A stretch of 64,000 nt of DNA from Alphaproteobacteria bacterium HGW-Alphaproteobacteria-7. Its GTDB lineage: Bacteria > Pseudomonadota > Alphaproteobacteria > Sphingomonadales > Sphingomonadaceae. Position 1 is the first letter of the stretch; the number at the start of each line of letters is the position of its first letter. A program made the translations under genes and the position numbers. The stretch is from positions 1 to 64,000 of the forward strand of contig PHEB01000002.1 of NCBI GenBank assembly GCA_002842735.1. The letters are read 5' to 3'. The notes beneath the pieces are model-generated. The model had not been told where the DNA came from and ran no database searches. It worked only from the letters and a program-made list of their open reading frames with translations. Below are positions 16,682 through 26,033 of the stretch, in pieces.

Positions 16682-17181
16682 TGCGCGTTGTTATCGCCCT
16701 TTGTGTCGCCCTTTCCGTGTCCGCCTGCGGCCTGTCGCCGATGTATGCCGGTGGGGGCAATGCCGCGGTGGCGCAGGGGATTGCTGCGGTTGAAGTGCCC
16801 GCGATTGGCGGGCGCGGCGGCTGGCTGGTCAAGAACGCGCTCGAAGAGCGGCTGGGCGCGGCAGGGCACACCACGCCCGCCTACCGCCTTGACGTGCGGC
16901 TTGACGATGCGCTTGAGGCATTGGGCGTGCTCAATGATGACACGATCAGCCGCGAACGCCGGATCTTGCGCGCGCGTTATCAGCTGATCGATCTGGCAAC
17001 GAACACGGTGCTGCTGGATGCGACCGCCGGATCGGATGCCGGGATCGATGTGGTGTCGAGCGAATATGCCACGATTGCGGCCGAACAAAGGGCGCTGGAA
17101 AACCTTGCGGTCGATATTGCCGACCGGATGGTGACGCAGGTTGCAGTCACGCTGCGCAATCGCGCCGCCGCGAGCCAGTGA
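16681..17181 (+). CDS. lptE: LPS-assembly lipoprotein LptE
   Basis: A 166-residue lipoprotein with a short signal peptide and lipobox ALSVSAC. LptE plugs the LptD barrel that inserts lipopolysaccharide into the outer membrane. Conserved features are CGLSPMYAGG, the LVKNALEERLG helix, and the YRLDVRLDDALEALGVLND / RYQLIDLATNTVL strands. Its ATG overlaps the leuS stop (TGATG), and its own stop overlaps the GTG of holA, so the genes are translationally coupled. The leuS-lptE-holA order is conserved in alphaproteobacteria and supports the call, since LptE sequences diverge strongly. Confidence 0.88.
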   Translation: MRVVIALCVALSVSACGLSPMYAGGGNAAVAQGIAAVEVPAIGGRGGWLVKNALEERLGAAGHTTPAYRLDVRLDDALEALGVLNDDTISRERRILRARYQLIDLATNTVLLDATAGSDAGIDVVSSEYATIAAEQRALENLAVDIADRMVTQVAVTLRNRAAASQ

Positions 17182-18242
17182 AGGCAACCCAGAAGGATTT
17201 CGCCCGCGGCCTGCCGCCCGGCGCGCAGGCGGCGCGGATGTTCTTCTTCTGCGGCCCCGATGAAGCCGGGGCGAGCGCGGCTGCCAATCGCATCGCCGCC
17301 GCGCTACCCGACGCGGGCGACCGGGTGGAACTGACCGGAGCCGATCTCAAACGCGATCCTGCGCTGCTGGGGGACGAGGCGCGCTCCACCTCGTTGTTCG
17401 GCGGGCAGCGCCACATCTGGGTGCGCGTCAGCGGAGACGAAGCGCATGATGCGCTGCAAATCCTGATCGAAACCGCCGATGCAGGCGCGGGCGCGGCGGC
17501 TCCGGTGTTGGTGATCGCGACATCGGCGACTGACAAGTCGCGCACCGCCAAACTGCTTGAAAAGCGCAAGGATGCGATGGTGGCGATGTTCCACCCGCCC
17601 GATCTTGGCTCTGTCGCGGGGGCGGTGCGAGGGATGGCGGACGCGGCGGGCCTCAGGCTGGGCGGCGATCTGGCCGAACGGATTGCGCGCGGGGCCGGGC
17701 TTGATGTGCGGCTGGCGCAGTCCGAAGTCACCAAGCTGGCGCTCTATTGCGATGCCGATCCGCAGGCCCCCAAGCCCGCCAGCCTCGAAGATCACGCCGC
17801 CATCGGCGCGGCGACCGAGGAGGACGGCTTTGCCCCGCTGGTCAACGCGGTGCTGGGCGGAGAGGTGGGCCGGATCGGCGGGGAGGTGCGGCGGATGCGC
17901 GAACTGGGGCTGAACCCGGTCGGCGTCGCGCTCGCGCTGGAACGGCGCGCCGCGCAACTGGCGCAGATCGCGGCGAAGATCGGAACCAATGGCAAGATCC
18001 CGTCGCTCGGGCCGGGCGAGAAAATGCAGCTCGGCATCTTCTTTCGTGAAGAGCGCGCGATCATCCAGCAATTTGAACGCTGGACCCAGCCGGCTGCGCG
18101 CGGCGGGCGCGAAACCCGGCTCGACCGGCTGATCCCGCGACTGATCGGATTGCACCGCACGCTGCTTGCCAATAGTCAGGCGGCGGAGCTGTTGCTGGCG
18201 CAGGAACTGACCGAAATCGCCCGATTTGCCGCGAAACGATAG
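17178..18242 (+). CDS. holA: DNA polymerase III delta subunit
   Basis: A 354-residue protein matching the delta clamp-loader subunit, which opens the sliding clamp. The N-terminal ATPase-like fold without Walker motifs is visible (FFFCGPDEAGASAAANRIAA, LFGGQRHIWVRV, VLVIATSATDKSRTAKLLEK). The collar domain follows (REERAIIQQFERW, LIGLHRTLLANSQAAELLLA). The start is the GTG of a GTGA overlap with lptE. Position in the leuS-lptE-holA block supports it. It is probably the last gene of that operon; the next gene follows after 105 bp. Confidence 0.9.
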   Translation: MKATQKDFARGLPPGAQAARMFFFCGPDEAGASAAANRIAAALPDAGDRVELTGADLKRDPALLGDEARSTSLFGGQRHIWVRVSGDEAHDALQILIETADAGAGAAAPVLVIATSATDKSRTAKLLEKRKDAMVAMFHPPDLGSVAGAVRGMADAAGLRLGGDLAERIARGAGLDVRLAQSEVTKLALYCDADPQAPKPASLEDHAAIGAATEEDGFAPLVNAVLGGEVGRIGGEVRRMRELGLNPVGVALALERRAAQLAQIAAKIGTNGKIPSLGPGEKMQLGIFFREERAIIQQFERWTQPAARGGRETRLDRLIPRLIGLHRTLLANSQAAELLLAQELTEIARFAAKR

Positions 18243-18347
18243 TTAATTGTGACGAATCGCACGTCGCTGTTGCTCAGACCTTTCCAATTCCCTGAAATTG
18301 TCCCTAAGTAATTTCCCTAGGGTTCGTGCCGATTGGGAAGCATCCTG

Positions 18348-19751
18348 ATGAATCAGGTCACGCCGCAACTGATCCGATCAGTGCGGAATGATATTGGTGA
18401 AAACAAGTTGCCGCCATCGCTGGAGCGGCGGCGGCTGCGCGCCTATATCCTGATGCTCGTGGCGGATGGCGCGCTGCTTAATCTCAGCTTCGCGCTCGCT
18501 GCCCTGCTGTGGGAAGGGCGCTGGTGGGAACCGCGCGCGATGCTGGCGGCGCAGGCGATGTTGCCGGTGTTTTTCACCATCGCGCTCTATAGCGGCACTT
18601 ATGGCGTCAGGGCGCTGTCCGATTGGCTGTTTGCCGCGCGCAAAGTGTTGACCGCGCTGGCAATTGCGGCGGCGCTGATCAATTTCCTCGGCTTTTATAC
18701 CAAGACCAATGAGGATTTCTCGCGCGCCGCGGTGACGCTGGGCCTGGTGTTCACCGCGATCCTGCTGGTGGGGTTCCGGCGATTGGTGGCGGTCGGGATC
18801 GCGTATTTTTGGGGCGGGCGGATCATCAACCAGTTGGTGATCGATGATGGCGGATCGGGCTTCGCGATGAGCAATGCGGTAACGATCGCGGCGGCTGATT
18901 ATGATCTCGATCCCGCCAGCCATGATCCCTTTATGCTCGACCGGCTCGGCAAATTGCTGCGCAATCAGGACAAGGTGGTGGTCAGCTGCCCGCGCGAACG
19001 GCGCGGTGCCTGGGCCTTGGTGCTCAAATCGGCGGGGGTTCATGGCGAGATCGTGAGCGAACCCGCCCATGCGCTCGGCGCGGTTGGCTTGAACCATTAC
19101 GACGCACTGGATCGCACCACGCTGGTGGTGTCGACCGGTCCGCTGGGCCTGCGCAACCGCATCCTCAAACGCGGGTTTGATGTGGTTGCAGCATTGGCGG
19201 GGCTGATCGCGCTGGCGCCGCTGATGATCGTGGTCGCGGTGCTGATCAAGCTGGAAGATCGCGGCCCGGTGCTGTTCATTCAGCGGCGGCTGGGGCGCGG
19301 CAACCAGTTTTTCGATATGTTCAAGTTCCGGTCGATGCGCGAAGAACGGCGCGATCCCGATGGTGATCGGTCAACCGGGCGCAATGATGAGCGGATCACC
19401 CGGATCGGGGCCTTCATGCGGCGCACCAGCATTGATGAACTGCCGCAGCTGATCAATGTGCTGCGCGGCGACATGGCGATCGTCGGCCCGCGTCCGCACG
19501 CAATCGGAAGCCGCGCGAACGACAAATATTTCTGGGAGGTCGACGCCGCATACTGGCAACGCCATTCATTGAAACCGGGGCTAACCGGACTGGCGCAGGT
19601 GCGCGGCCATCGCGGTGCAACCGAGGTCGAGAAAGACCTTACCGACCGGCTGCAATCCGATCTGGAATATATTGCGGGCTGGTCGCTGCTGCGTGACATC
19701 ATGATCGTGTTGCGCACCATGATGGTGCTGCGGCACGATAATGCCTATTGA
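18348..19751 (+). CDS. Polyprenyl-phosphate sugar-1-phosphate transferase
   Basis: This 467-residue protein transfers a sugar-1-phosphate to undecaprenyl phosphate, the first step of exopolysaccharide or O-antigen repeat synthesis. The N-terminal half has four or five membrane helices and a degenerate nucleotide-binding region. The C-terminal 200 residues are the bacterial sugar transferase domain (KRGFDVVAALAGLIALAPLM, DRGPVLFIQRRLGRG, MFKFRSM, DELPQLINVLRGDMAIVGPR, LKPGLTGLAQVRG). ATG 18348 has GGGAAG 7 bases upstream; an in-frame TTG five codons earlier is less likely. Its 3' end overlaps lptA by 7 bp on the other strand. No other polysaccharide genes are nearby. Confidence 0.9.
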   Translation: MNQVTPQLIRSVRNDIGENKLPPSLERRRLRAYILMLVADGALLNLSFALAALLWEGRWWEPRAMLAAQAMLPVFFTIALYSGTYGVRALSDWLFAARKVLTALAIAAALINFLGFYTKTNEDFSRAAVTLGLVFTAILLVGFRRLVAVGIAYFWGGRIINQLVIDDGGSGFAMSNAVTIAAADYDLDPASHDPFMLDRLGKLLRNQDKVVVSCPRERRGAWALVLKSAGVHGEIVSEPAHALGAVGLNHYDALDRTTLVVSTGPLGLRNRILKRGFDVVAALAGLIALAPLMIVVAVLIKLEDRGPVLFIQRRLGRGNQFFDMFKFRSMREERRDPDGDRSTGRNDERITRIGAFMRRTSIDELPQLINVLRGDMAIVGPRPHAIGSRANDKYFWEVDAAYWQRHSLKPGLTGLAQVRGHRGATEVEKDLTDRLQSDLEYIAGWSLLRDIMIVLRTMMVLRHDNAY

Positions 19752-20329
19752 TCGGCGGGGGCGGCTGGTTCCTTTTTCGCGTCGCTCCGCTGCGGCACGG
19801 TGAAGGTGCCGTTCACCCGGCCATTGCGATCGCCGCCTGCCGCGCTGCCGTCCACGCTTGAAACGCCGCTTTCAAGATCGATCACCAACCGCCCGCCGTT
19901 GAGCGTATCGGTGCCACGCCGCAGGCGGACATTGCCGGCCATGGTGATGATCCGCCGGTTGAAATCATAGATCGCATTATCGCCGCTGGCGCGTTCGTTG
20001 CCGCGCGTGACAATCACCCCGCCGGTCGCGGTGATGCGTTGCATTTCGAGCGTGCCGACATCGGTGTAATTGACCAGCATCCGGTTCGACTGGATGGTCA
20101 GATCGGCCTGGGTAACGGTGACACCGCCGCTCAGCAGCACCCGGTTTTCACGGTCTAGCCATTCGATCCGGCTCGCCTGCGTGCTGACTGGCGCACGCGA
20201 ATCATGCGCGGCGATGCCTTGCGCGTGCAGCGCCATGCCGCCTGCCAGCGCGGTGGTCAGGGCAAAACCGCCGATCCCCCAAGCCAGGGCGATGCTACGC
20301 AGTGAAGGGCGGGAAGCAGGCTTGGTCAT
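19745..20329 (-). CDS. lptA: LPS transport periplasmic protein LptA
   Basis: A 194-residue exported protein with a signal peptide ending near ALHAQG. The OstA-like beta-jellyroll repeats follow (ASRIEWLDRENRVLLSGGVT, SNRMLVNYTD, GGVIVTRGNERASGDNAIYD, TMAGNVRLRRGTDTLNGGRL). LptA forms the periplasmic bridge carrying lipopolysaccharide from LptC to LptD. The ATG overlaps the lptC stop (ATGA). A hydrophilic, Pro/Ala-rich tail ends the protein. No lptB follows here, so the transporter ATPase must be elsewhere. Confidence 0.9.
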   Translation of the reverse strand: MTKPASRPSLRSIALAWGIGGFALTTALAGGMALHAQGIAAHDSRAPVSTQASRIEWLDRENRVLLSGGVTVTQADLTIQSNRMLVNYTDVGTLEMQRITATGGVIVTRGNERASGDNAIYDFNRRIITMAGNVRLRRGTDTLNGGRLVIDLESGVSSVDGSAAGGDRNGRVNGTFTVPQRSDAKKEPAAPADQ

Positions 20330-20997
20330 TGCGGTATCCTCAACTGGCCGGGGATCATGGTAACGCGCGCGTCGCCTTCAAGCAAAATCTTGCGGGTGGC
20401 GAGATCGGCACGGATCGACCGCGCCGAAAACGAACCCGCCGGGAGCGTGCCCGACACGCCGTCATCCCCGCGCATCTGGCGTGTCCTGAGATCAATCGAC
20501 ACCCCCCGCGCGATCATCGAATAGCCATCGGCACCAACAAGGCGCACCGTGCCATCGATTGCCATGGTTTCGTTTTCAATATCATAGGTGCCGCCCGGGG
20601 CGCTTAATCGCGCTGGCCCTTCGGTCAGCAGCAATTGCGCGACCAGATCCTGCATCCGCACCAAACCTTCGGCGCTGGATGCCTGCACCGCTTCGCCCGC
20701 CATCACCGAAAATGGCCGCCCTTGATCGTCACGCCCGCGATACATCGCATTATCGACGCTGAGCCGTTGATCGATCCGCGCGACCTTGTTGCGATCCAGC
20801 AGGAAACTGACTTCGCCGCGCGGGCCGAGCGGGGTGATCACCATCAACGCCGCAACCACTCCCACCGCCATCGGCAGCGCGCGGGCGAGGAAACGCACCA
20901 TCCGGTCATGCGATCCGCCGGGCGCCGCGAAATGCTGGCGCCGGCCGCGCAGTTCGCGGGCCTCGGTCGTTTCAATGCGGGGTTTGCCGGTCACCAT
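20326..20997 (-). CDS. lptC: LPS export bitopic protein LptC
   Basis: A 223-residue protein with a cytoplasmic basic N-terminus, one membrane helix (about residues 37-58, FLARALPMAVGVVAALMVI) and a periplasmic jellyroll (NAMYRGRDDQGRPFSVMAGE, TYDIENETMAIDGTVRLVGA, GVSGTLPAGSFSARSIRAD). LptC links the LptBFG extractor to LptA. It lies directly before lptA with overlapping stop and start, and 26 bp after rnd. The arrangement rnd-lptC-lptA is common in alphaproteobacteria and supports the call. Confidence 0.88.
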   Translation of the reverse strand: MVTGKPRIETTEARELRGRRQHFAAPGGSHDRMVRFLARALPMAVGVVAALMVITPLGPRGEVSFLLDRNKVARIDQRLSVDNAMYRGRDDQGRPFSVMAGEAVQASSAEGLVRMQDLVAQLLLTEGPARLSAPGGTYDIENETMAIDGTVRLVGADGYSMIARGVSIDLRTRQMRGDDGVSGTLPAGSFSARSIRADLATRKILLEGDARVTMIPGQLRIPQ

Positions 20998-21023
20998 CGG
21001 TCAGGTTTGTGATCGCTACGCGC

Positions 21024-21644
21024 TTACATGTGGCTGAAGATGTCGGTTTCAGCCCAACCTGCCACATCAAGCAACGCGCGGGTGGGGAGGAAATCGAAAC
21101 ACGCCTGCGCCAGCGCGGTGCGGCCTTCGCGTTCCAGCCGCAGGGTCAATTCATCGCGCAGACGGTGGAGGTAACGCACATCGGACGCCGCATAATCGCG
21201 CTGCGCATCGGATAGCACGGGGCCGCCCCAATCGCTCGACTGTTGCTGTTTCGAGATATTCTCGCCCAGCAGTTCCTCGACCAGATTCTTCAACCCATGG
21301 CGATCGGTGTAGGTGCGCACCAGTTTGCTGGCGATCTTGGTGCAGAACACCGGCCCGGCCATCACGCCAAGGTAATGGTGGATCGCAGCCAGATCAAACC
21401 GGCCGAAATGGTAGATTTTCACCCGCGAAGGATCGCTCAAAAGCGCTTTCAGATTGGGCGCGTCATAGCTGCTGCCGGGGTTGAAGCGCACAAGATGTTC
21501 ATCGCCCGAACCATCGGACAATTGCACCACGCACAGCCGGTCGCGGGTGGTGATCAGGCCCATCGTCTCGGTATCGATGGCAATCGCGCTATTGCCTTGG
21601 AGCGCGCCGGGGGGGAGGTCTTCTTCGTGGAAATGCACAGTCAT
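21024..21644 (-). CDS. rnd: Ribonuclease D, short form
   Basis: A 3'-5' exoribonuclease of 206 residues consisting of the DEDD-y nuclease domain alone, without the HRDC domains of the E. coli enzyme. Visible motifs are IAIDTETMGL (Exo I), the Exo II region IYHFGRFDLAAIHHYLG, and AASDVRYLHRLRDEL (Exo III with Tyr). The long open frame upstream of ATG 21644 is not coding: it has no matching homology and overlaps the ung promoter. It is the first gene of the rnd-lptC-lptA run and is divergent from ung. The likely role is RNA processing or degradation. Confidence 0.9.
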   Translation of the reverse strand: MTVHFHEEDLPPGALQGNSAIAIDTETMGLITTRDRLCVVQLSDGSGDEHLVRFNPGSSYDAPNLKALLSDPSRVKIYHFGRFDLAAIHHYLGVMAGPVFCTKIASKLVRTYTDRHGLKNLVEELLGENISKQQQSSDWGGPVLSDAQRDYAASDVRYLHRLRDELTLRLEREGRTALAQACFDFLPTRALLDVAGWAETDIFSHM

Positions 21645-21724
21645 AGGTGCCGCCCTACGCCGATTGGGGAAAGAGGGGAAGGGCAGAGTGGCGCGACTGA
21701 TGATACCGGGTGTAGCAGGGGTGG

Positions 21725-22414
21725 ATGATGGCAGCCGAAACGATCCCCGATAGCTGGCGCAGCGTGCTTGAACCCGTGCTGGCAACCCCGGAGGCGCGGC
21801 GGCTGGGCGGGTGGCTCACGGCGGAAGAGGCGGCGGGCAAGCAGGTTTATCCCCCGCGCGGAACTCGCCTCGCCGCGCTGGCACTGACCCCGCTGGATGA
21901 CGTGCGCTGCGTGATCCTGGGCCAAGATCCCTATCACGGGCCGGGGCAGGCGCATGGGCTGGCATTTTCGGTGCAGGACGGGGTGCGGGTGCCGCCCTCG
22001 CTGGTGAATATCTATAAAGAGCTGGAGGCTGACCTTGGCCTGCCGCGCGCCGCGACCGGCGATCTGACGCGGTGGGCGCGGCAGGGCGTGCTGCTGCTCA
22101 ACAACACGCTGACGGTTGAGAGCGGCCAAGCGGGCAGCCATGCGGGGCGCGGGTGGGATGCGATCACCGATGCCTGCGTCGCGGCGGTGGCGCAGCGCGA
22201 TGCGCCGACGGTGTTCATCCTGTGGGGCAGCCACGCGCGCAAGAAGGCGAGCCGTATTCCTGCCTTGGGCCGCAGTTCAGCGCATCTGGTGCTGACCTCG
22301 GCCCACCCCAGCCCATTATCGGCGCATAACGGCTTTTTCGGCTCGCGTCCGTTCAGCCAGACCAACGCCTTTCTGCAACAGCACGGACGCGGGGTGATCG
22401 ACTGGGGGTTGTGA
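21725..22414 (+). CDS. ung: Uracil-DNA glycosylase
   Basis: A family 1 UDG of 229 residues that removes uracil from DNA to start base excision repair. Diagnostic motifs are complete: water-activating GQDPYHGPGQAHGL, the PPSLVNIYKEL segment, LLLNNTLTVE with the uracil-binding Asn, and the DNA-intercalating HPSPLSAHNGF loop. It overlaps no neighbour, is divergent from rnd, and its stop codon abuts the convergent DksA-like gene. Length is typical. Confidence 0.95.
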   Translation: MMAAETIPDSWRSVLEPVLATPEARRLGGWLTAEEAAGKQVYPPRGTRLAALALTPLDDVRCVILGQDPYHGPGQAHGLAFSVQDGVRVPPSLVNIYKELEADLGLPRAATGDLTRWARQGVLLLNNTLTVESGQAGSHAGRGWDAITDACVAAVAQRDAPTVFILWGSHARKKASRIPALGRSSAHLVLTSAHPSPLSAHNGFFGSRPFSQTNAFLQQHGRGVIDWGL

Positions 22415-22753
22415 TTACCCTGCTCTTGCGCATTCGATGCAGGTTGTCACCGCAGGGCTGTGTTCCAGCCGGGCGGGCGCGATGTCATCGCCGCATTTGA
22501 GGCAATAGCCGTATTCGTCTTCGTCCATGCGGCGCAGCGCCTCGTCAATCCCGCCGCGCTCGGCCTTACGCCGCCGCGCCTGCGCCAGCGCCATCGCCTG
22601 AATCTGCATCGCATCGATGCGCGACAGCCTGCCGACGCTGTCCTGATCCAGCGTCACCGGCGCGCGGCCTTCTGCCGACATGGCATCTTCAGCCAGCAGC
22701 TCTTCGCGCCGGGCGAGCAGTTTTTCGCGTAGCCGGACGAGGTCGAGCGCCAT
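22415..22753 (-). CDS. TraR/DksA-type zinc-finger protein
   Basis: A 112-residue protein with an N-terminal coiled-coil region (LVRLREKLLARREELLAEDA), a middle helix with IDAMQIQAMALAQARRRKAE, and the C4 zinc finger CLKCGDDIAPARLEHSP then TTCIECA. DksA-family proteins act in the secondary channel of RNA polymerase. This one is shorter than DksA, and I see no DxxDxA tip in the coiled coil, so its effect may differ. ATG 22753 lies 1 bp after the stop of the upstream stress-protein gene (TGACATG), which implies coupling. Confidence 0.85.
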   Translation of the reverse strand: MALDLVRLREKLLARREELLAEDAMSAEGRAPVTLDQDSVGRLSRIDAMQIQAMALAQARRRKAERGGIDEALRRMDEDEYGYCLKCGDDIAPARLEHSPAVTTCIECARAG

Positions 22754-22754
22754 G

Positions 22755-23606
22755 TCAGCGCACAAGCAGAACCGGCACGCGGACGGTGCGGATCATCGTC
22801 GTGGTCGTGCTGCCGACAATCAGGGTGCGGATTGGCGAATGGCCATAGGCACCCATCATCAGCATCGCGCCGGGGGTCTGTTCCACCACCTTGGCGATAA
22901 CGGCTTCGGGCTTGCCGGGTTCAAGCGTGGTCGTGACGTCACGCCCCGCCCCCAGCCGCGTCGCTGCGTCATGCAATGTGCGGCGGTGGGTTTCGGTGTC
23001 GGCATCGGCCATGACGATATTGACCGGCAGCCGGGCGAACAGTGTCGATGTGACCAATCGGCCCAGCGCGCGTTCGGCAGCCGGGCTGCCATCATAGGCA
23101 AACACGATGCTGCGCGGCTCGGTCACTTCGCGTGAGGCGACCAGCACTGGCTTGGTGCTGGCGCGCACCACGCGTTCGAGTTTCGAACCAATATGGCCGG
23201 TGGCAAATTCGTGGCTGGCACCGCGTTTGCCAATCACGACAACGCGGGCGCCTTCTTCGCGTTCAAGGATCGTTTCAACGATCCCGCCGTGCCGGTGCAA
23301 GGTGCGCACATCGAAAGCCCCCGCTTCGCGCAGGCGTTTTTCCCCGGCGGCGAGCAGCACGCGGCCGCGTTCCACTTTCAGCCGTGCATCGGCGGCTTCC
23401 AGATTGACCAGTTCTTCCATCAGGCTGGTCTTGACCCCAAGGCCGATGGCCCCGGACCGATCACCGCGCGCGGCCACCGCATCGCTGCGCTGAACGACGT
23501 GCAGCAGTTCAACCGGCATGGCCAGCCGCTTGGAAGCCCAGGCGGCGAGATCGCAGACGCTGTCGGCATAGCTCGATGCGTCGATGCAGGCGAGGACGTG
23601 TTCCAT
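22755..23606 (-). CDS. Universal stress protein, tandem UspA domains
   Basis: A 283-residue protein with two UspA-like domains. The first begins HVLACIDASSYADSV and ends near HIGSKLERVVRASTKPVLVA. The second begins RSIVFAYDGSPAAERALGRL and ends with GAYGHSPIRTLIVGSTTTTM. The second domain carries the G-x2-G-x9-G-S/T ATP-binding signature. The in-frame ATG at 23606 has GAGAGGA at suitable spacing. It sits 13 bp downstream of a SulP transporter and is coupled to the DksA-like gene, making a three-gene leftward operon for anion transport and stress. Confidence 0.88.
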   Translation of the reverse strand: MEHVLACIDASSYADSVCDLAAWASKRLAMPVELLHVVQRSDAVAARGDRSGAIGLGVKTSLMEELVNLEAADARLKVERGRVLLAAGEKRLREAGAFDVRTLHRHGGIVETILEREEGARVVVIGKRGASHEFATGHIGSKLERVVRASTKPVLVASREVTEPRSIVFAYDGSPAAERALGRLVTSTLFARLPVNIVMADADTETHRRTLHDAATRLGAGRDVTTTLEPGKPEAVIAKVVEQTPGAMLMMGAYGHSPIRTLIVGSTTTTMIRTVRVPVLLVR

Positions 23607-23619
23607 GGTCATGATCCTC

Positions 23620-25104
23620 TCAATGCGCTCCGGGCTGCGTTTGTGCGCCCGGCTTGTCGTGGATGGCATAGCGGTCGATCATCGCGGCGCTCGCCAGGTT
23701 CAGCCCGATCACTTCGACTGCGGTGCCTTCGCGGCGGAACTTCAGGATCGCCTTGTCGAGGGTTCCCACCGCAGAAATATCCCAGAAATGGGCTTGTGAC
23801 ACATCGATCACCACCCGGTCGAGCACTTCCTTGAAATCGAAGGCTTCGACAAAGCTGTCCGACGATGCAAAGAACACCTGCCCTGATACCTGATAATGGC
23901 GGGTCAGGCCGTCAGCCGAAAGCTGCGATTCCACCGTGAAGATGCGCTTTACCTTGCTGGCAAAGAACAGCCCCGACAGGATCACGCCCGACAGCACGCC
24001 TTGCGCCAGATCGTGCGTCCACACGGTGATGACGACAGTGACCACCATCACGATCGATGATTGCCACGGGTGATGCCGGATGTCGCGGATTGATCGCCAC
24101 GAAAACGTGCCGATCGACACCATGATCATCACCGCCACCAGCGCCGCCATCGGGATGATCGCCACCAGCGGCCCCAGCACCACGATCAGGAACAACAGAA
24201 ACGCGCCCGATACAAAGGTGGATAGCCGCGTTTCGCCGCCGGACTTCACGTTGATCACCGATTGCCCGATCATCGCGCAGCCGCCCATGCCGCCCAGAAA
24301 CCCGGTGAAGAAATTGGCGATGCCCTGCCCCTTCATCTCGCGCTGCTTGTCGGACGGGGTATCGGTCAGATCATCGACAATCTGCGCGGTCATCATCGAT
24401 TCGAGCAGGCCAACCGCCGCCATCGTCAGCGAATAAGGCAGGATGATCTGCAGCGTTTCCAGCGTGAACGGCACGTCGGGGATCAACCAGACCGGCAGCG
24501 ACGACGGCAATTCGCCCATATCGCCCACGGTGCGCACATCGAACCCGGTGTAAAACACCAGCGCGGTCAGTACCACGATCGCAATCAGCGGCGATGGCAC
24601 GGCCTTGGTCAGGTATGGCAGCAGGTAAATAACCGCGAGCCCGCCTGCGACCAGCGCATAGGTCATCACCGGCACCCCGATCAATTCGGGCAGCTGTGCC
24701 ATGAAGATCAGGATCGCCAGCGCGTTGACAAACCCGGTGATGACCGAGCGTGAGACATACTGCATCAGCACGTTCAAACGCAGGAAGCCGGCAATCAGCT
24801 GGATCACGCCCATCAGGATCGTGGCGGCGAACAGATAATCGACGCCGTGGTCGCGCACCAATGGCAGCACCAGCACCGCGATGGCGGCGGTCGCGGCCGA
24901 GATCATGCCCTGCCTGCCGCCGACCAGCGAGATGATCACCGCAATCGAGAACGAGGCATACAGCCCGACGCGCGGATCGACCCCGGCGATGATCGAAAAC
25001 CCGATCGCTTCGGGGATCAACGCCAGCGCCACGACAATCCCGGCCAGAATGTCGCCGCGCGGGTTCGAAAACCACTCGCGTTTGATGGTATCAAAATTTG
25101 GCAT
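23620..25104 (-). CDS. SulP-family anion transporter with STAS domain
   Basis: A 494-residue inner-membrane protein with about 12-14 hydrophobic helices and a C-terminal STAS domain (about residues 395-480, [20 protein letters not shown]). The SulP signature region is near the N-terminus ([26 protein letters not shown]), with [20 protein letters not shown] in the middle. Substrates in this family include sulfate and bicarbonate. The pairing with a universal stress protein is common for bicarbonate-type members, but the substrate cannot be fixed from sequence. It is first in the operon with the Usp and DksA-like genes. Confidence 0.9.
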   Translation of the reverse strand: MPNFDTIKREWFSNPRGDILAGIVVALALIPEAIGFSIIAGVDPRVGLYASFSIAVIISLVGGRQGMISAATAAIAVLVLPLVRDHGVDYLFAATILMGVIQLIAGFLRLNVLMQYVSRSVITGFVNALAILIFMAQLPELIGVPVMTYALVAGGLAVIYLLPYLTKAVPSPLIAIVVLTALVFYTGFDVRTVGDMGELPSSLPVWLIPDVPFTLETLQIILPYSLTMAAVGLLESMMTAQIVDDLTDTPSDKQREMKGQGIANFFTGFLGGMGGCAMIGQSVINVKSGGETRLSTFVSGAFLLFLIVVLGPLVAIIPMAALVAVMIMVSIGTFSWRSIRDIRHHPWQSSIVMVVTVVITVWTHDLAQGVLSGVILSGLFFASKVKRIFTVESQLSADGLTRHYQVSGQVFFASSDSFVEAFDFKEVLDRVVIDVSQAHFWDISAVGTLDKAILKFRREGTAVEVIGLNLASAAMIDRYAIHDKPGAQTQPGAH

Positions 25105-25332
25105 GAATGACCTTGTATCGTTGTGACGCTCTGCAACGCCCGTTACGCAGGCCCGGTGGGCCGCGTCGCGGGATGCAGATCAGGGGAAAGGTTTGTCCCG
25201 GGGATAGGCGCCGGGCTGAGCCACCCGGCAGCTGCCGGGTCCAGCGAATGTCGCCGCGCGTTAGGCGAAGTGGTTCTATGCTGCAAGTGCGAAGATGAAC
25301 AAAAGGGGTGCCGCCTGCACGCGGGCAGGCTA

Positions 25333-26018
25333 ATGCCCGTGGCCATGAACCCGATGTTTGAAGAAATCGACTGGCAGCAGACCCCGATCGGAGAACTGGC
25401 GCTGCGGCGACGTCGGCTGAGCCGCGACGGCGAGGATATCTGGGAAATCAAGCTCAACGAAGGCTACCTGATGTCGAGCCAGTTCGTCGATGGCGAGATT
25501 GCGCTGGCCGATCTGGCGCTGGCGATGACGCCCGGCGATGATCTGGATGTGGTGGTTGGCGGGCTGGGGCTGGGCTACAGCGCCGAAGCCGTGCTGCGCG
25601 ATAGCCGGGTGGCAAAGCTGATCGTTGTCGATCTGATCCCCGAGGTGATCCAGTGGCACCGCGATCACCTGTTGCCGCTGGGCAAGATCGTGGCCGACGA
25701 TCCGCGCTGCATCCTGCGTGAGGGGGATTTCTTTGCCTTGGCCGGAGCGGCTGAGGGGTTTGATCCGGCCCAGCCGCAGCAGCTGCACGATGCGATGCAA
25801 GCGCGAGTTTCTACAGCGCCCCCGCCATCGCCGCGATCACCGCCAAGCTGAAGCCGGGCGGCGTCTTCGCGCTGTGGTCAACCGATGCCGAAGATGCCGA
25901 TTTTGTCGCCGCGCTCAGCCAGAGTCTGATCGATGTGCGGGTGGAGCGGGTGGAGTTTGCCACCCCCTATCGGGAACAACCGGCGTTCAATCTGATCTAT
26001 CTCGGGCGGCGTCCCTGA
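25333..26018 (+). pseudogene. Spermidine-synthase-like methyltransferase, frameshifted
   Basis: The N-terminal part (MFEEIDWQQTPIGELALRRR, LNEGYLMSSQFVDGE, VVVGGLGLGYSAEAVLRDSR, DLIPEVIQWHRDHLLP) is a Rossmann-type spermidine-synthase-like fold. After QQLHDA at about 25795 the frame changes. The true C-terminal part (SFYSAPAIAAITAKLKPGGV, FALWSTDAEDADFVAALSQS, FATPYREQPAFNLIYLGRRP) is in another frame up to 26018. The expected LLDIDHxP segment between them is missing, so a deletion of some tens of bases has removed it and shifted the frame. Either a real loss of function or an assembly error. Confidence 0.75.
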
Positions 26019-26033
26019 TCGGGGCGGTGCGGT

